Position numbers and translations under genes: made by a program. DNA of 64,000 nucleotides, taken from Martelella sp. NC20 (GTDB lineage: Bacteria > Pseudomonadota > Alphaproteobacteria > Rhizobiales > Rhizobiaceae). Below the pieces are notes generated by a model, which worked only from the letters and a program-made list of their open reading frames with translations, did not search any database and had not been told where the DNA came from. Shown in pieces: positions 1 through 9,200 of the stretch. The stretch is taken from NCBI RefSeq assembly GCF_013459645.1, contig NZ_CP054861.1:4886001-4950000 (forward strand), given 5' to 3'. Every line of letters begins with the position of its first letter. Position 1 is the stretch's first letter.

Positions 1-295
1 CGCCGCCCTCCTTCAGCATGGCGCGCATCTTCTCGCGGGCATCGCGGATTTCCGCCGGCGTTGCGCCGATGACCGTCTCGGCCATGATCGCGGAAGACGC
101 CTGGCCGAGCGCGCAGGCCTTGAGCTCGTGGGAAAAATCGCTGACACGGCCATCCTCAAGGTCGAGATAGACCGTCAGTTTCGAGCCGCACAGCCGCGAA
201 TGTGCGGAAGCCGAGGCATCGGCCCCCTCCAGCACGCCAAGCCGGGTCACATTGCCGGCATGCTTCAATATTATCGCGGAATAGATATCGTCCAT
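1..295 (-). CDS. NifU-like iron-sulfur cluster assembly scaffold protein (3' end cut by window edge)
   Basis: The minus strand reads a protein beginning [16 protein letters not shown] from ATG at 295 and stays open to the window edge (about 98 residues seen). It contains the [14 protein letters not shown] segment and the conserved [15 protein letters not shown] stretch. These carry the first two cysteines (about residues 36 and 61) of the NifU/IscU N-terminal scaffold fold. The third conserved cysteine would lie beyond the window edge. The family assembles [2Fe-2S] or [4Fe-4S] clusters for transfer to apoproteins in the cytoplasm. It is divergent from hisI with about 130 bp between the starts. 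The family is clear; its place in a SUF or ISC pathway cannot be told from this fragment. Confidence 0.88.
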   Translation of the reverse strand, partial: MDDIYSAIILKHAGNVTRLGVLEGADASASAHSRLCGSKLTVYLDLEDGRVSDFSHELKACALGQASSAIMAETVIGATPAEIRDAREKMRAMLKEGG

Positions 296-424
296 CAATC
301 GTCCTGCGCCGCGTATGGTTCAATCCGGAAGATGGGTTTTCGGCGCTGCCGCGACAAGCCCGCAGCACACAATTGCCAACACCCCGCTTCGGGTCTATTT
401 AACCCGCGAGAAACGGGAAAAGCC

Positions 425-874
425 ATGCTGAATTTCGAAAAGCCGCCGCAGGACAAGGCCCTGCTCGATGAATCACGCGCCTTCACCCCGCGTTTCGACG
501 AAAACGGTCTCGTGACCGCCGTGGTCACGGACGCGCGCGACAATGCGGTGCTGATGCTCGCCCACATGAATGCCGAGGCGCTGGCGCTGACGCTTGAGAC
601 CGGCTTTGCCCATTACTACAGCCGCTCGCGCAAGGCGATCTGGAAGAAGGGCGAAACCTCGGGCAATCTTCAGCGCGTCGAGGCGGTGCTGGCCGATTGC
701 GACCAGGATGCCGTGCTGCTCAAGGTGACGATGTCCGGCCACGCAGCCGCCTGTCACACCGGCCGCCGCTCCTGCTTCTACCGCACCGCCTCGATCGTCG
801 ACGGCAACGCCGCGCTGACCGTCATCGACGACGACAAGGCCTTCGATCCGGCAGAGGTCTACGGCGGGAAATAG
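425..874 (+). CDS. hisI: Phosphoribosyl-AMP cyclohydrolase
   Basis: The product is a 149-residue cytoplasmic enzyme that hydrolyses phosphoribosyl-AMP to phosphoribosyl-formimino-AICAR phosphate, the third step of histidine synthesis. Family hallmarks are visible: [17 protein letters not shown] near residue 44, [18 protein letters not shown] near 64, the metal-binding [11 protein letters not shown] at 91-101 and the [10 protein letters not shown] signature at 111-120. The frame is open upstream to 128, but that stretch is antisense to the scaffold gene. ATG 425 gives the normal family length. It is a stand-alone cyclohydrolase, not fused to HisE, as is usual in alphaproteobacteria. Confidence 0.95.
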   Translation: MLNFEKPPQDKALLDESRAFTPRFDENGLVTAVVTDARDNAVLMLAHMNAEALALTLETGFAHYYSRSRKAIWKKGETSGNLQRVEAVLADCDQDAVLLKVTMSGHAAACHTGRRSCFYRTASIVDGNAALTVIDDDKAFDPAEVYGGK

Positions 875-960
875 GGGTCGGGAGGGAGACTTTGACCTTC
901 CCTTTTCGCGAATTTCAGTCCGTGCATACGTCCGGTTTAGCTGCAATCTCGCAGCCTACA

Positions 961-1104
961 ATCTCCCCCCTTGAGGGGGAGATGTCGCGAAAGCGACAGA
1001 GAGGGGTTAAGGGCGTAAGCCCTAAAAGCCGCAACCGCCGAACCTGTCGAGAGGGTTCACCCCTCTCTGCCCCTGTCGGGGCATCTCCCCCTCAAGGGGA
1101 GAGA
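961..1104. repeat. Intergenic inverted repeat, about 144 bp
   Basis: The left arm (CTCCCCCCTTGAGGGGGAGA, then GTCGCGAAAGCGACAGAGAGGGG) is answered about 70 bp later by a right arm ending CATCTCCCCCTCAAGGGGAG, so the whole block folds into a long imperfect hairpin. It fills most of the gap between the convergent hisI and CBS genes and has no reading frame of its own. Palindromes of this kind are common in Rhizobiales genomes. It may also act as a two-way terminator. Confidence 0.8.
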
Positions 1105-1130
1105 TTATTTGCTGAAACGCTCCGCCCCGC

Positions 1131-1565
1131 TCAGCCGGCGATATAGGACTTGATGTGCTCGGCTTCCTGCTCGACCTCGCGGATGCGGGATTTGACGACG
1201 TCGCCGATCGAGATGATGCCGGCGAGACGGCCGTCGACTTCGACGGGCACGTGGCGGAAATGGCGCTTGGTCATCACCTGCATCAATTCGTTGACGCTGA
1301 CGCCCTCGTCGCAGCGATAGACGTTTTCGGTCATCGCCTCCGAGACCGGATGGGACAGACACCCTGCGCCGTGCTTGCCGATCGCGCCGACCAGGTCGCG
1401 TTCGGTGAAGATGCCGGCAATGCTGTCATTCTTGCCGACGATCACCACGGCCCCGATACGGTTTTGATGCAGGATCATCGCGATTTCCGAAATCGACGCA
1501 TCTGCCTTCGCGGTTACGACCGCGCGGCCCTTCTCGGCAAGTATCATTCTCACGGTAATGGACAT
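1131..1565 (-). CDS. CBS-domain protein
   Basis: This 144-residue protein has two CBS motifs. The first is around ISEIAMILHQNRIGAVVIVGKNDSIAGIFTERD. The second is around VNELMQVMTKRHFRHVPVEVDGRLAGIISIGDVV. Paired CBS motifs form a Bateman module that usually binds adenine nucleotides. There is no enzymatic domain, so this is a stand-alone sensor or regulatory module with unknown partner. ATG 1565 was chosen because GAGGAGG lies just upstream and the homologous part starts at MSITVRMIL. Confidence 0.9.
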   Translation of the reverse strand: MSITVRMILAEKGRAVVTAKADASISEIAMILHQNRIGAVVIVGKNDSIAGIFTERDLVGAIGKHGAGCLSHPVSEAMTENVYRCDEGVSVNELMQVMTKRHFRHVPVEVDGRLAGIISIGDVVKSRIREVEQEAEHIKSYIAG

Positions 1566-1671
1566 CGAAACCTCCTCGTTCACGGTGCCGGCGCGGGTCC
1601 GCCTCCGGTCGGTCACGCAAAATCGAATGGTGCATGAGGTTTCAGCCGATTGCAAGAAAACCGTGATCGGC

Positions 1672-2403
1672 TCAGAAAAACAGGGTTCGGGGCACCTTGA
1701 CGTCGAACAGCGGGAAAGCCAGGAAACCGAAGAGAAAACCGCCGATATGGGCCTGCCAGGCGATTTCGCCGGCGCTGACCCCGATAAAGCTGACGCCGAC
1801 GGCGATCAGCAGATTACCAACCAGCCATACGAGCACGAAGGCGCGGGCGGTGCGATCACGAAACACATCGGCAATGGCAAGCCGCGGCCCGAGATGGGCC
1901 TGGGGCAGAAACCGGCCGCCGGCGAACACGAAGCGGCAGGCCGCCCCCATATAGGCCGACACCACGCCGGAAGCGCCGATCAGCACCGTGACCGCGCCCC
2001 AGTCGGTGGCCGCGAAGAAAAATGCCGAGGCAGCGGCGCTCGTGACCCAGAGGACCACAAACCGCACGGCCCCGATGCGCCGGGCCACAGGCGCGCCGAA
2101 GATCGCAAGCCAGATGCTGTTGAACACGATGTGGGTCCAGCCGCCATGGAGCAGCGAATAGGTGAACGGCGACCAGAGCCATGCCCAGCCCTGGCCCGCA
2201 AGGCCATGGGCATAACGCACCGGCAGGAACCCGAATTCCTGCCAGATCATCACATTGGTGCGATAGCCGAGCAGGAATTCCTGCACCAGGAAGACCGCGA
2301 ACAGCACGGCCAGCGCGCCAACGACCACCGGCGGCAGATTGATGGCCGGTTCCCGACGCCGGTCGTTTTCCGGCCGTTCGCCACCCGTACGCGGTGTTTC
2401 CAT
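1672..2403 (-). CDS. Rhomboid-family intramembrane serine protease
   Basis: The product has 243 residues and about six or seven hydrophobic segments. It carries the rhomboid catalytic pair: Ser145 in GASGVVSA and His219 in AWQAHIGGFLFG. The HGGWTHIVFN motif at 86-95 supplies the oxyanion His and Asn. Rhomboids cleave transmembrane segments of substrate proteins inside the inner membrane. The substrate is not indicated by the context. The N-terminal 20 residues are polar and cytoplasmic. It lies about 105 bp upstream of the CBS gene on the same strand. Confidence 0.92.
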   Translation of the reverse strand: METPRTGGERPENDRRREPAINLPPVVVGALAVLFAVFLVQEFLLGYRTNVMIWQEFGFLPVRYAHGLAGQGWAWLWSPFTYSLLHGGWTHIVFNSIWLAIFGAPVARRIGAVRFVVLWVTSAAASAFFFAATDWGAVTVLIGASGVVSAYMGAACRFVFAGGRFLPQAHLGPRLAIADVFRDRTARAFVLVWLVGNLLIAVGVSFIGVSAGEIAWQAHIGGFLFGFLAFPLFDVKVPRTLFF

Positions 2404-2654
2404 GATCGCACTCCTGTTTGCGGTGTGATATCCGATCGACCGGGACTTGGAAAGCGGCGCCGGGCCGGCGCCCGCGCTTTACATATGCGCGAATTCTGAA
2501 ATAAACCTGCCGGTACGGCGCGGGCTTAATGGGATATTAACCCCGATTTGAGCACACTCCACAACAGCCTAGCAATGTGCTTTCCGGACCGGTATCATCC
2601 GTTCACGGAACCGCCAGCAAACATTAACCGCCAGATTTCGCAAGAGTTTTTCGA
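2404..2654. other. Divergent intergenic region, rhomboid / D,D-carboxypeptidase
   Basis: About 250 bp separate two divergent genes and must hold both promoters. I see no small gene or strong repeat here, and I could not assign promoter hexamers with confidence. Confidence 0.5.
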
Positions 2655-4109
2655 ATGCAGAGACAGGCAACAAGCCGATTCCCCAAGAGCCGGTTTTCAG
2701 CGGCCGCGATCCTCCTCGCGGCCTTCACGATTCTGCTGACCGGGCTTGCCCCCGCACGCGCCGATACCAACGATGCCGCGATCGTCATCGACGTCAATAC
2801 CGGCAAGGTGCTTTACGGCGACAACCCCGATGCGCCGCGCTACCCGGCCTCGCTGACGAAGATGATGACGCTCTACCTCACCTTCGAGGCACTGGACGAC
2901 GGCCGCATCACGCTCAACACCAAGGTGCCGTTCTCCAAGAACGCAGCCGCCGAACCGCCGACCAAGCTCGGCATTCCCGCGGGCGGGTCGGTTACCGTCG
3001 AGACGGCGATCTATGCGCTGGTCACCCGGTCGGCAAACGACGTGGCAACAGCGCTCGGCGAATTTCTCGGCGGATCGGAAACCAATTTCACCACGATGAT
3101 GACCAACAAGGCGCATTCGCTGGGCATGACCAGGACGACCTACCGCAATGCCCACGGCCTGCCGAACAGCGCGCAGAAGACCACGGCGCGCGACCAGGCC
3201 CGCCTCGGCATCGCCTTGCGCCAGCATTTTCCGCAATATTACAAATATTTCGGCACCCGCAGCTTCAAATACGGCAAGACCACGATCGGCAACCACAATC
3301 GTCTTCTCGGCCAGATCAAGGGTGTCGACGGCATCAAGACCGGTTACACCAACGCCTCGGGCTTCAACATCGCGACCTCGGTCGTTTCCGGCAACCGCTC
3401 GATCGTCGCCGTGGTCATGGGCGGCTCCACGGGCGCCAGCCGCGACCAGTGGGCAACCCGGTTGATCACCACCTACCTGCCCAAGGCCTCCAACGGCCGC
3501 AAGCAGTTCGTGATCGCCCGCTCGAAGAGCAGCGGCGGCCCGATTGTCGCAGCCGCCATGGTGTTCCCGAAGACCGGCCCGATCCCCTATCCGCGTCCGG
3601 CAGGCCAGGCAGGCGGCGTCGCGCTCGCCTACGCCAACGACAATGTGGCGCCCGCAGCCCTTTCCGGCCCGCAGGCCGAACTGATCGCCAATGTACCGGT
3701 TCCGAGCGCACGCATAGAGCCCGCCAATGACGACGGCCTGAGCGTCGAGGATATTCTCGAAACCGCCGACGGCGTCGCCGATGCGGTGGGAAACGCGATC
3801 GTCCCCGCCGCTGAGGCCTCCGAGCCCGACACCTCGATCAAGACCAGTTCGATCCGCTCTTCGCGCGGCTGGGTGGTTCAGGTCGGCACCGCCGCCACCC
3901 CCGAGGCAGCCAAGGCGCTGCTCGCCGACACCAAGGGCAAGGCCGGCGGCGCGCTTGACAGCTCCGAGCCCTTCGCGCTCGCCTACAATACCGGCGGCCA
4001 GTCGGTCTATCGCGCCCGCTTCGGCGGCTTCTCCGATCAGGAAGAGGCCGTGCGCGCCTGCCGCGCATTGAAGCAGAATGGCGTAAGCTGCTGGGCAAGC
4101 CTGCAGTAG
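2655..4109 (+). CDS. D-alanyl-D-alanine carboxypeptidase (S11 family) with C-terminal SPOR domain
   Basis: This 484-residue periplasmic penicillin-binding protein trims the terminal D-Ala of peptidoglycan pentapeptides. A signal peptide ends near APARA (residue 36). The three active-site motifs are present: S66-LTK, S126-AN and K-TG within DGIKTGYTNASGFN near 228. A long Pro/Ala-rich linker follows. The last 80 residues (GWVVQVG...YRARFGGFSDQEEAVRACRALK) form a SPOR domain, which binds denuded septal glycan. This points to activity at the division site. It stands alone, divergent from the rhomboid gene and followed by a terminator hairpin. Confidence 0.94.
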   Translation: MQRQATSRFPKSRFSAAAILLAAFTILLTGLAPARADTNDAAIVIDVNTGKVLYGDNPDAPRYPASLTKMMTLYLTFEALDDGRITLNTKVPFSKNAAAEPPTKLGIPAGGSVTVETAIYALVTRSANDVATALGEFLGGSETNFTTMMTNKAHSLGMTRTTYRNAHGLPNSAQKTTARDQARLGIALRQHFPQYYKYFGTRSFKYGKTTIGNHNRLLGQIKGVDGIKTGYTNASGFNIATSVVSGNRSIVAVVMGGSTGASRDQWATRLITTYLPKASNGRKQFVIARSKSSGGPIVAAAMVFPKTGPIPYPRPAGQAGGVALAYANDNVAPAALSGPQAELIANVPVPSARIEPANDDGLSVEDILETADGVADAVGNAIVPAAEASEPDTSIKTSSIRSSRGWVVQVGTAATPEAAKALLADTKGKAGGALDSSEPFALAYNTGGQSVYRARFGGFSDQEEAVRACRALKQNGVSCWASLQ

Positions 4110-4153
4110 AAGCGATGAGTTGACGGCTCATAGCCACCGTTCACGACAATAAA

Positions 4154-4180
4154 ACGCCGGCCCCGATAACGGGCCGGCGT
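4154..4180 (+). terminator. Rho-independent terminator after the carboxypeptidase gene
   Basis: A perfect 10-bp stem (ACGCCGGCCC / GGGCCGGCGT) with a short loop is flanked by A-rich sequence upstream and TTTGTC downstream, 45 bp after the stop codon. Confidence 0.8.
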
Positions 4181-4356
4181 TTGTCGTAAAGGCTTTTGAA
4201 AGGTTTCCGCCTTATTCTCAAGAGTAAGGTTTTGGAAAGCAAGAACAGCGAAAGTTCGAAGAGCCGCACCTCGCCTCAACGCGTTCCAAACCCGCCAGTA
4301 AATCCTTGAGTGTCTTGCGTATGAGGATAGACGTGACCAGGAAACAGCGTTTCGGA

Positions 4357-4599
4357 ATGATGTCAGGCCAATCATCTCTCTCCATCGATCGCCGCAGCGG
4401 CCTCAGCCCGCTGCAGGAAGCCGCCCAGAAGCTTGCCGACTACGCCCGCTTCCAGGGGCGCTACAAGGCCCGCGACCTCGTCGGCCTGCTGTCCAGCCAG
4501 AGCGAGCGCGCGACACGCGCGATCGAGCCCGCGGTGAAAATCCATATCTATATCGCGGGCGCTGCCGGCCGTGCGCCGGTCAATCTCAAGCTCAGATAA
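4357..4599 (+). CDS. Small hypothetical protein
   Basis: This is an 80-residue open frame whose protein starts MMSGQSSLSIDRRSGLSPLQ. I do not recognise a domain. It is mixed and mostly helical (LQEAAQKLADYARFQ, LVGLLSSQSERATRAIE), with no signal peptide or membrane segment. The frame extends to TTG 4306, but ATG 4357 has AGGAA upstream and is preferred; ATG 4360 is equally possible. Third positions are G/C-rich like real genes here, and a terminator hairpin follows directly. Both facts support a real gene. Confidence 0.6.
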   Translation: MMSGQSSLSIDRRSGLSPLQEAAQKLADYARFQGRYKARDLVGLLSSQSERATRAIEPAVKIHIYIAGAAGRAPVNLKLR

Positions 4600-4609
4600 C
4601 GCGCAACAA

Positions 4610-4634
4610 AAAGGCCACGCGGAGCGCGGCCTTT
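4610..4634 (+). terminator. Terminator hairpin after the small hypothetical gene
   Basis: AAAGGCC and GGCCTTT form a stem with an inner GCG/CGC pair and a small bulge, 10 bp after the stop codon, with TTCTTCT following. Confidence 0.75.
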
Positions 4635-4657
4635 CTTCTACGACGCACGTAAACGGT

Positions 4658-4681
4658 AAAGGCGGCCCGACAGCCGCCTTT
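4658..4681. terminator. Bidirectional terminator between convergent genes
   Basis: A perfect 9-bp stem, AAAGGCGGC and GCCGCCTTT, has a 6-nt loop. It lies just before the stop codon of the OmpA lipoprotein gene on the minus strand and can serve both directions. Confidence 0.75.
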
Positions 4682-4686
4682 CGCCG

Positions 4687-5337
4687 TTACATCTTGACGG
4701 CGGAGATCTGAACCTCGACGCGGCGGTTCTGGGCGCGGCCTTCCGGCGTTGCGTTCGAGGCGATCGGGTTGGACGGACCGAAGCCGACTGCGGAAATCCG
4801 GTTGCCGCCAACGCCGCTCTGGATCAGGTAGTTGGCGACGCTGTTGGCGCGTTCCTGAGAGAGCCGCTGGTTGTATTCGAGCGAGCCGGTCGAATCGGTA
4901 TAGCCGTTGACGTTGACTGCGGTCTTGTCATACTTGCGCAGCACCGTGGTAACGGCGTTCAGCGTCGAATAGAAATTCGGCAGGATCGTGTACTGATCGG
5001 TCGGGAAGGTGACGTTGCCCGGCATGACCAGAGTCAGCATGTCGCCATTGCGGACCACGGTAACGCCGGTGCCAGCGAGCGCCTGACGGAATTCCCTTTC
5101 CTGGCTGTCCATATAGGCGCCGATGCCGCCGCCGGCGATCGCGCCGATCGCGCCGCCGATCGCGGCCCCCTTGGCGTCGCCGCCCACGGCAAGACCCGCC
5201 AGCGCGCCGAGCGCGCCGCCGGCCAGAGCGCCGGTACCGGTGTTGTTGTTGACGGTCTGGCCCGAATACGGGTCGGTGGTCGTGCAGCCGGCGAGAAAGG
5301 CAAGGCCCGCCGCCGCGATGGTGATTTTTTTCAGCAT
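4687..5337 (-). CDS. OmpA-family outer-membrane lipoprotein with glycine-zipper
   Basis: This 216-residue lipoprotein has a signal peptide that ends in the lipobox LAGC (Cys near residue 18). Next comes a Gly/Ala-rich glycine-zipper segment (GALAGGALGALAGLAVGG and a second GAAIGGAIGAIAGGGIGAY block). The C-terminal OmpA domain contains NGYTDSTGSLEYNQRLSQERA and the RAQNRRVEV end that binds diaminopimelate. It probably tethers the outer membrane to peptidoglycan, like YiaD-type proteins. ATG 5337 has GAGGGA upstream; the open frame beyond it is not coding. A paralogue lies immediately upstream. Confidence 0.92.
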   Translation of the reverse strand: MLKKITIAAAGLAFLAGCTTTDPYSGQTVNNNTGTGALAGGALGALAGLAVGGDAKGAAIGGAIGAIAGGGIGAYMDSQEREFRQALAGTGVTVVRNGDMLTLVMPGNVTFPTDQYTILPNFYSTLNAVTTVLRKYDKTAVNVNGYTDSTGSLEYNQRLSQERANSVANYLIQSGVGGNRISAVGFGPSNPIASNATPEGRAQNRRVEVQISAVKM

Positions 5338-5470
5338 GATGTCCCTCAGCGTTGAAAGCTTCGCCAACCTTGAAGCCGTTTCTTTGCGGCAATCATATGG
5401 CATTCGTGTGCGGCCCGCCGGGCTCAAACCCGAATTAGGCCGCACACATCATAAAGGTAGCGCGCGCGCC

Positions 5471-6061
5471 TCAATTGGCCATAGGCGCTGCGGCAACAGG
5501 CGCCGCGGCAGCCGGCGGCGCGATCCGGATTTCGACCCGGCGGTTCTGGGCGCGGCCATCGGCGGTATCGTTGCTTGCGACCGGATCGGCCTTGCCGTAG
5601 CCCACCGGCAGAATGCGCTGGGCGCTGATGCCGCGCTGGATAAACGCGCCGGCGACCGCATTGGCCCGCTGCTGCGACAGTTTCAGGTTATAGGCATCCG
5701 AGCCGGTGGAATCGGTATAGCCGTTCACGTCGATATCGGTGGCGCTGTATTTGCGCAGCAGCGCGGCGGCGGTATCGAGTGCCGGAACGAATTCGGGAAC
5801 GATATCGTATTTGTCGGTCTCGAAGGTGATCGAGGACGGGAAGATCAGCGCGATGTATTTCGGCGTGCGAATGATCGTGACCCCGGTGTCCTTGAGCTGA
5901 TCGCGGAAGGCCTGCTCCTGGCTGTCCATGTAAGCGCCCGGATCGGAAACGGAGATAGTCGTTACCGATACTTCCTGCGGCGCGACATCCTCGCTGCTGG
6001 TCGATGCGCATCCGGCAAGCAGCAGCGTGCCCGAAAGAGCGATTGCGATGGTCCTGATCAT
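5471..6061 (-). CDS. OmpA-family lipoprotein, paralogue without glycine-zipper
   Basis: This 196-residue protein has lipobox LAGC near residue 18. It then shares with its downstream neighbour the sequence AYMDSQE.AFR..L..TGVTI.R, followed by an OmpA domain with VNGYTDSTGSDAYNLKLSQQRA and AQNRRVEIRI. The glycine-zipper of the neighbour is missing; a short acidic/Ser-rich linker takes its place. The C terminus adds an Ala/Pro tail of about 18 residues. The two genes are 133 bp apart on the same strand, so this looks like a tandem duplication with divergence of the N-terminal part. The RBS is AGGGGA upstream of ATG 6061. Confidence 0.92.
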   Translation of the reverse strand: MIRTIAIALSGTLLLAGCASTSSEDVAPQEVSVTTISVSDPGAYMDSQEQAFRDQLKDTGVTIIRTPKYIALIFPSSITFETDKYDIVPEFVPALDTAAALLRKYSATDIDVNGYTDSTGSDAYNLKLSQQRANAVAGAFIQRGISAQRILPVGYGKADPVASNDTADGRAQNRRVEIRIAPPAAAAPVAAAPMAN

Positions 6062-6199
6062 GGTGTTCCCCTCTGTTCAAAAATGCCGGCCGAGCCGACC
6101 GATCTCTATAACAATAGCATGGCGCATGATTCCGCAAGTTGTGCCTGACGATTTCGGGCCATGATCAGGCGGGACGGCATGCCATGAGGGGCCTATGCT

Positions 6200-6285
6200 A
6201 GAGCGTCGGGCGAAAAAGTGGGCGCCGGTTTTTCGTTAACCCGACGCGTCAAAATAAAGAATTTAGAGCATCGGGCGATGCTCTA
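6200..6285. repeat. Intergenic repeat, copy 1 (GAGCGTCGGGCGAAAAA type)
   Basis: The 86-bp block begins GAGCGTCGGGCGAAAAAGTG, contains GCCGGTTTTTCGTTAACCCGACGC as the answering arm, and ends with AGAGCATCGGGCGATGCTCT. A second, closely matching copy is at 23438-23519. Here the block ends exactly at the stop codon of the RND permease gene. It folds as two hairpins (GCGTCGGG / CCCGACGC, and AGAGCATCG / CGATGCTCT). Confidence 0.85.
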
Positions 6286-9200
6286 GTGATGACCCAGCAA
6301 TGTCGCGTCGTGCATCTCGGCATTCAGGCGGCGTTCCTCGTCGACTTTCGGCTTGGAGAAACGGGCGAGGATCAGATAGGCGACCGGGGTGACGTAGAGC
6401 GTCACGATGGTGGCGAAACCGAGTCCGCCGACGATCACCCAGCCGAGCGCGATACGCGCCTCCGCCCCGGCGCCCGAGGCCAGCACCAGCGGAATGCCGC
6501 CGAGCACGGTAGAGATCATCGTCATCATCACCGGCCTGAGGCGCAGCAGGGTCGCATGTTCGATCGCGTCGCGCACCCCCTCGCCCCGGTCGCGAAGCTG
6601 ATTGGCGAACTCGACGATCAGAATGCCGTTCTTGGCCATCACCCCGATCAGCAGCACAAGACCGATCTGGGAATAGATGTTGAGGCTGGTGCCGGTCAGA
6701 AGCATCGCGATCACCGCGCAGCCGATGCCGAACGGCACGGTCGCCAGTATGATCAGCGCGCTCCACATGCTCTCGAACTGTGCGGCCAGCACCAGAAACA
6801 CGATGATGATCGCAAAGCCGAACACCATGGTCATGCCGGACGCGTTCTCGTCAAGCGCGGCGGCTTCCGCCTGCGCCTCGACATGCGCGCCGGCTGGCAG
6901 AAGCGGCTCCGCGATCTCGACCAGCCGCTGATAGGCCTGCCCGAGCGCCACGCCCTCGCCGAGGCTGGACGACAGCGAGACCGAGGGCAACTGGTTTTCG
7001 CGCTCAAGCGTCGGCGCGATCGATTTCTCCTCCAGCGAGGCGATGGTGGACAGCGGTACGATACGACCGTCCCCGGCCTGAAGGAATATATTCCTGAGAT
7101 CGGAGGGATCATCGACCTTGCGGGTGTCGGAGCGAAGCTGCACGTCATATGCCTCGCCATCGATAAACACCTCGCCGACCGATCGTCCGTCGAGCAGCGC
7201 CCGCAGCGCTTCGGAAAGTCCGGCGATATCGATGCCGAGATCATCGGCCCTGCGACGGTCGAGCGTCAGAGCGAGCTGCGCCTGGGAGGCGTCATTGCTC
7301 AGGCGCGGGGCATCGAACATCGGATCCGCCTCCATCGCCGCCACGATCTGTGACGCCGCGAGCGAGAGTTTTTCGTGGGTCGCGCCGACCAGCGCCACGC
7401 TGAGCCCATTACCGCCGCCCCTGATATTCAGGGAATTGGGCTGAAACGCGAAGGCGCGCACCGCCGGGATCTGGCCGGCGGCCATATTGACATCGCCGGC
7501 GATCGCATTCTGGACGCGTTCACGCTCTCCCCACGGCGCGAGCGTCATCACCATGAAGCCGCTATTGGTATTGCTGCCGAATCCCGAGATCGAGAACACG
7601 CTTTCGATCTCGCCGCTGTCGATCAGCGGCTGCAGGCGTTCCTCGACCTGCTGGATGCGGTCGCGGGTATAATCGAGGCTGACGCCTTCGGGCGCGGAAA
7701 CCCGCATCATCAGCATCGAGCGATCCTCGCTCGGCAGAAGCTCGTTGGTGATGTTGGAATAGGCAAGATAGGCGCCGAACATCAGGAGCGCGCCGAACGA
7801 GAGCACCACCAGCGGCGCGGAAAGCGCCCAACCCAGCGAACGCGCGTAAAAGCGGTTGAAGCCGTTGCCGAGACGGGTCGCAAGTCCCGGCCGGGTTTCC
7901 TTATGCTGGACCAGAATACGGGACGCCAGCATCGGGCACAGCGTCAGCGCCACGAACGAGGACAGCATCACCGCAAAGGCGAGCACGAAGCCGAATTCGC
8001 GAAACAGCCCGCCCGCCTGTCCGGGCAGGAAGGACAGCGGCACGAACACGGCGGCAAGGGTCGCCGTGGTGGTGATCACCGCGAAGAACACCTGGCGCGT
8101 GCCGAGAACGGCAGCCGCGCGCGGCCCCATGCCGAGCGCGCGCAGGCGCACGATGTTTTCAAGCACCACGATCGCGTCATCGACCACCATGCCGGTGGCC
8201 AGCACGATCGCCAGCAGGGTCAGGATATTGATCGAGAAACCGGCGAGATAGATCGCGGCCAGCGTGCCGATCAGCGCGACGGGCAGCGTGATCGCCGGGA
8301 TGACGGTCGCCCGCCAGTCGCGCAGGAACAGGAAGATGATCGCCACCACGATCAGCGCCGCAAGCGAGAGCGAGCGGATCACCTCCTCGATCGAACCGGA
8401 AATGAACACCGCGTCGTCGCTCGAAATCCGGATCGTGGTGCCTTCCGGCAGGTTCGGCTCGATATCGGCGATGACCTTGTGCACGCCCTCGGATATTTCG
8501 AGCGTATTGGATTTGGCCTGGCGCACGATGCCGAGACCGATGCCCGGCTGGCCGTTGTAGCGAAGGGCCGTCGCCGCCGTGTCCGGGCCGAAGACCACGG
8601 TTGCCACATCGCCGATACGGACATTGTCGGCGACCTTCAGATCGGCGAATTCCTCCGGCGTGGTGAGGTCGGCCGTCGCGCGCACGCCGAGCGCCTGGGT
8701 GGTGCTGGTGAGCGACCCCGCCGGCACATCCCACGACATGTCGGAAAGCGCGTTGGCAAGATCGGCAACGGTCAGGCCCCGGCTGGCGAGGGCGGCCTGA
8801 TTGATATCGATGCGGAAGACTTTATCCCGGTCGCCATAGACCGCGATATCGGCCACGCCCGATACGGCGGCAAGCCTGTCCTCGATATTGTCTTCCACAT
8901 ATTTGGTCAGATCGTCGATATCGAGCGTGGTCGAGGTAACCGCCAGCCGCAATATCGGCTGCGCATCCGAATCGGCCTTGACGATGCGCGGTTCGTCGGC
9001 GTCATCGGGCAATTGCCCCTCGACCCGGCCCACGGCATCGCGGACGTCCATCGAGGCGACGTTGATGTCGGTATCCTTGCTGAATTCCAGCGTCACCCGG
9101 CTGGAGCCGGTCTGCGAGTTGGAGGACATCGACTGAAGCCCGGAAACCCGTGCCACCGCCCCCTCGATCACGCCGGTGACCTCGCGGTCGACCGTTTCGG

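Noticed and set aside
1558..2499. A 313-codon frame antisense to the rhomboid gene
   Set aside because: It is low in hydrophobic residues, has no motif, and lies over a gene with a complete catalytic dyad.
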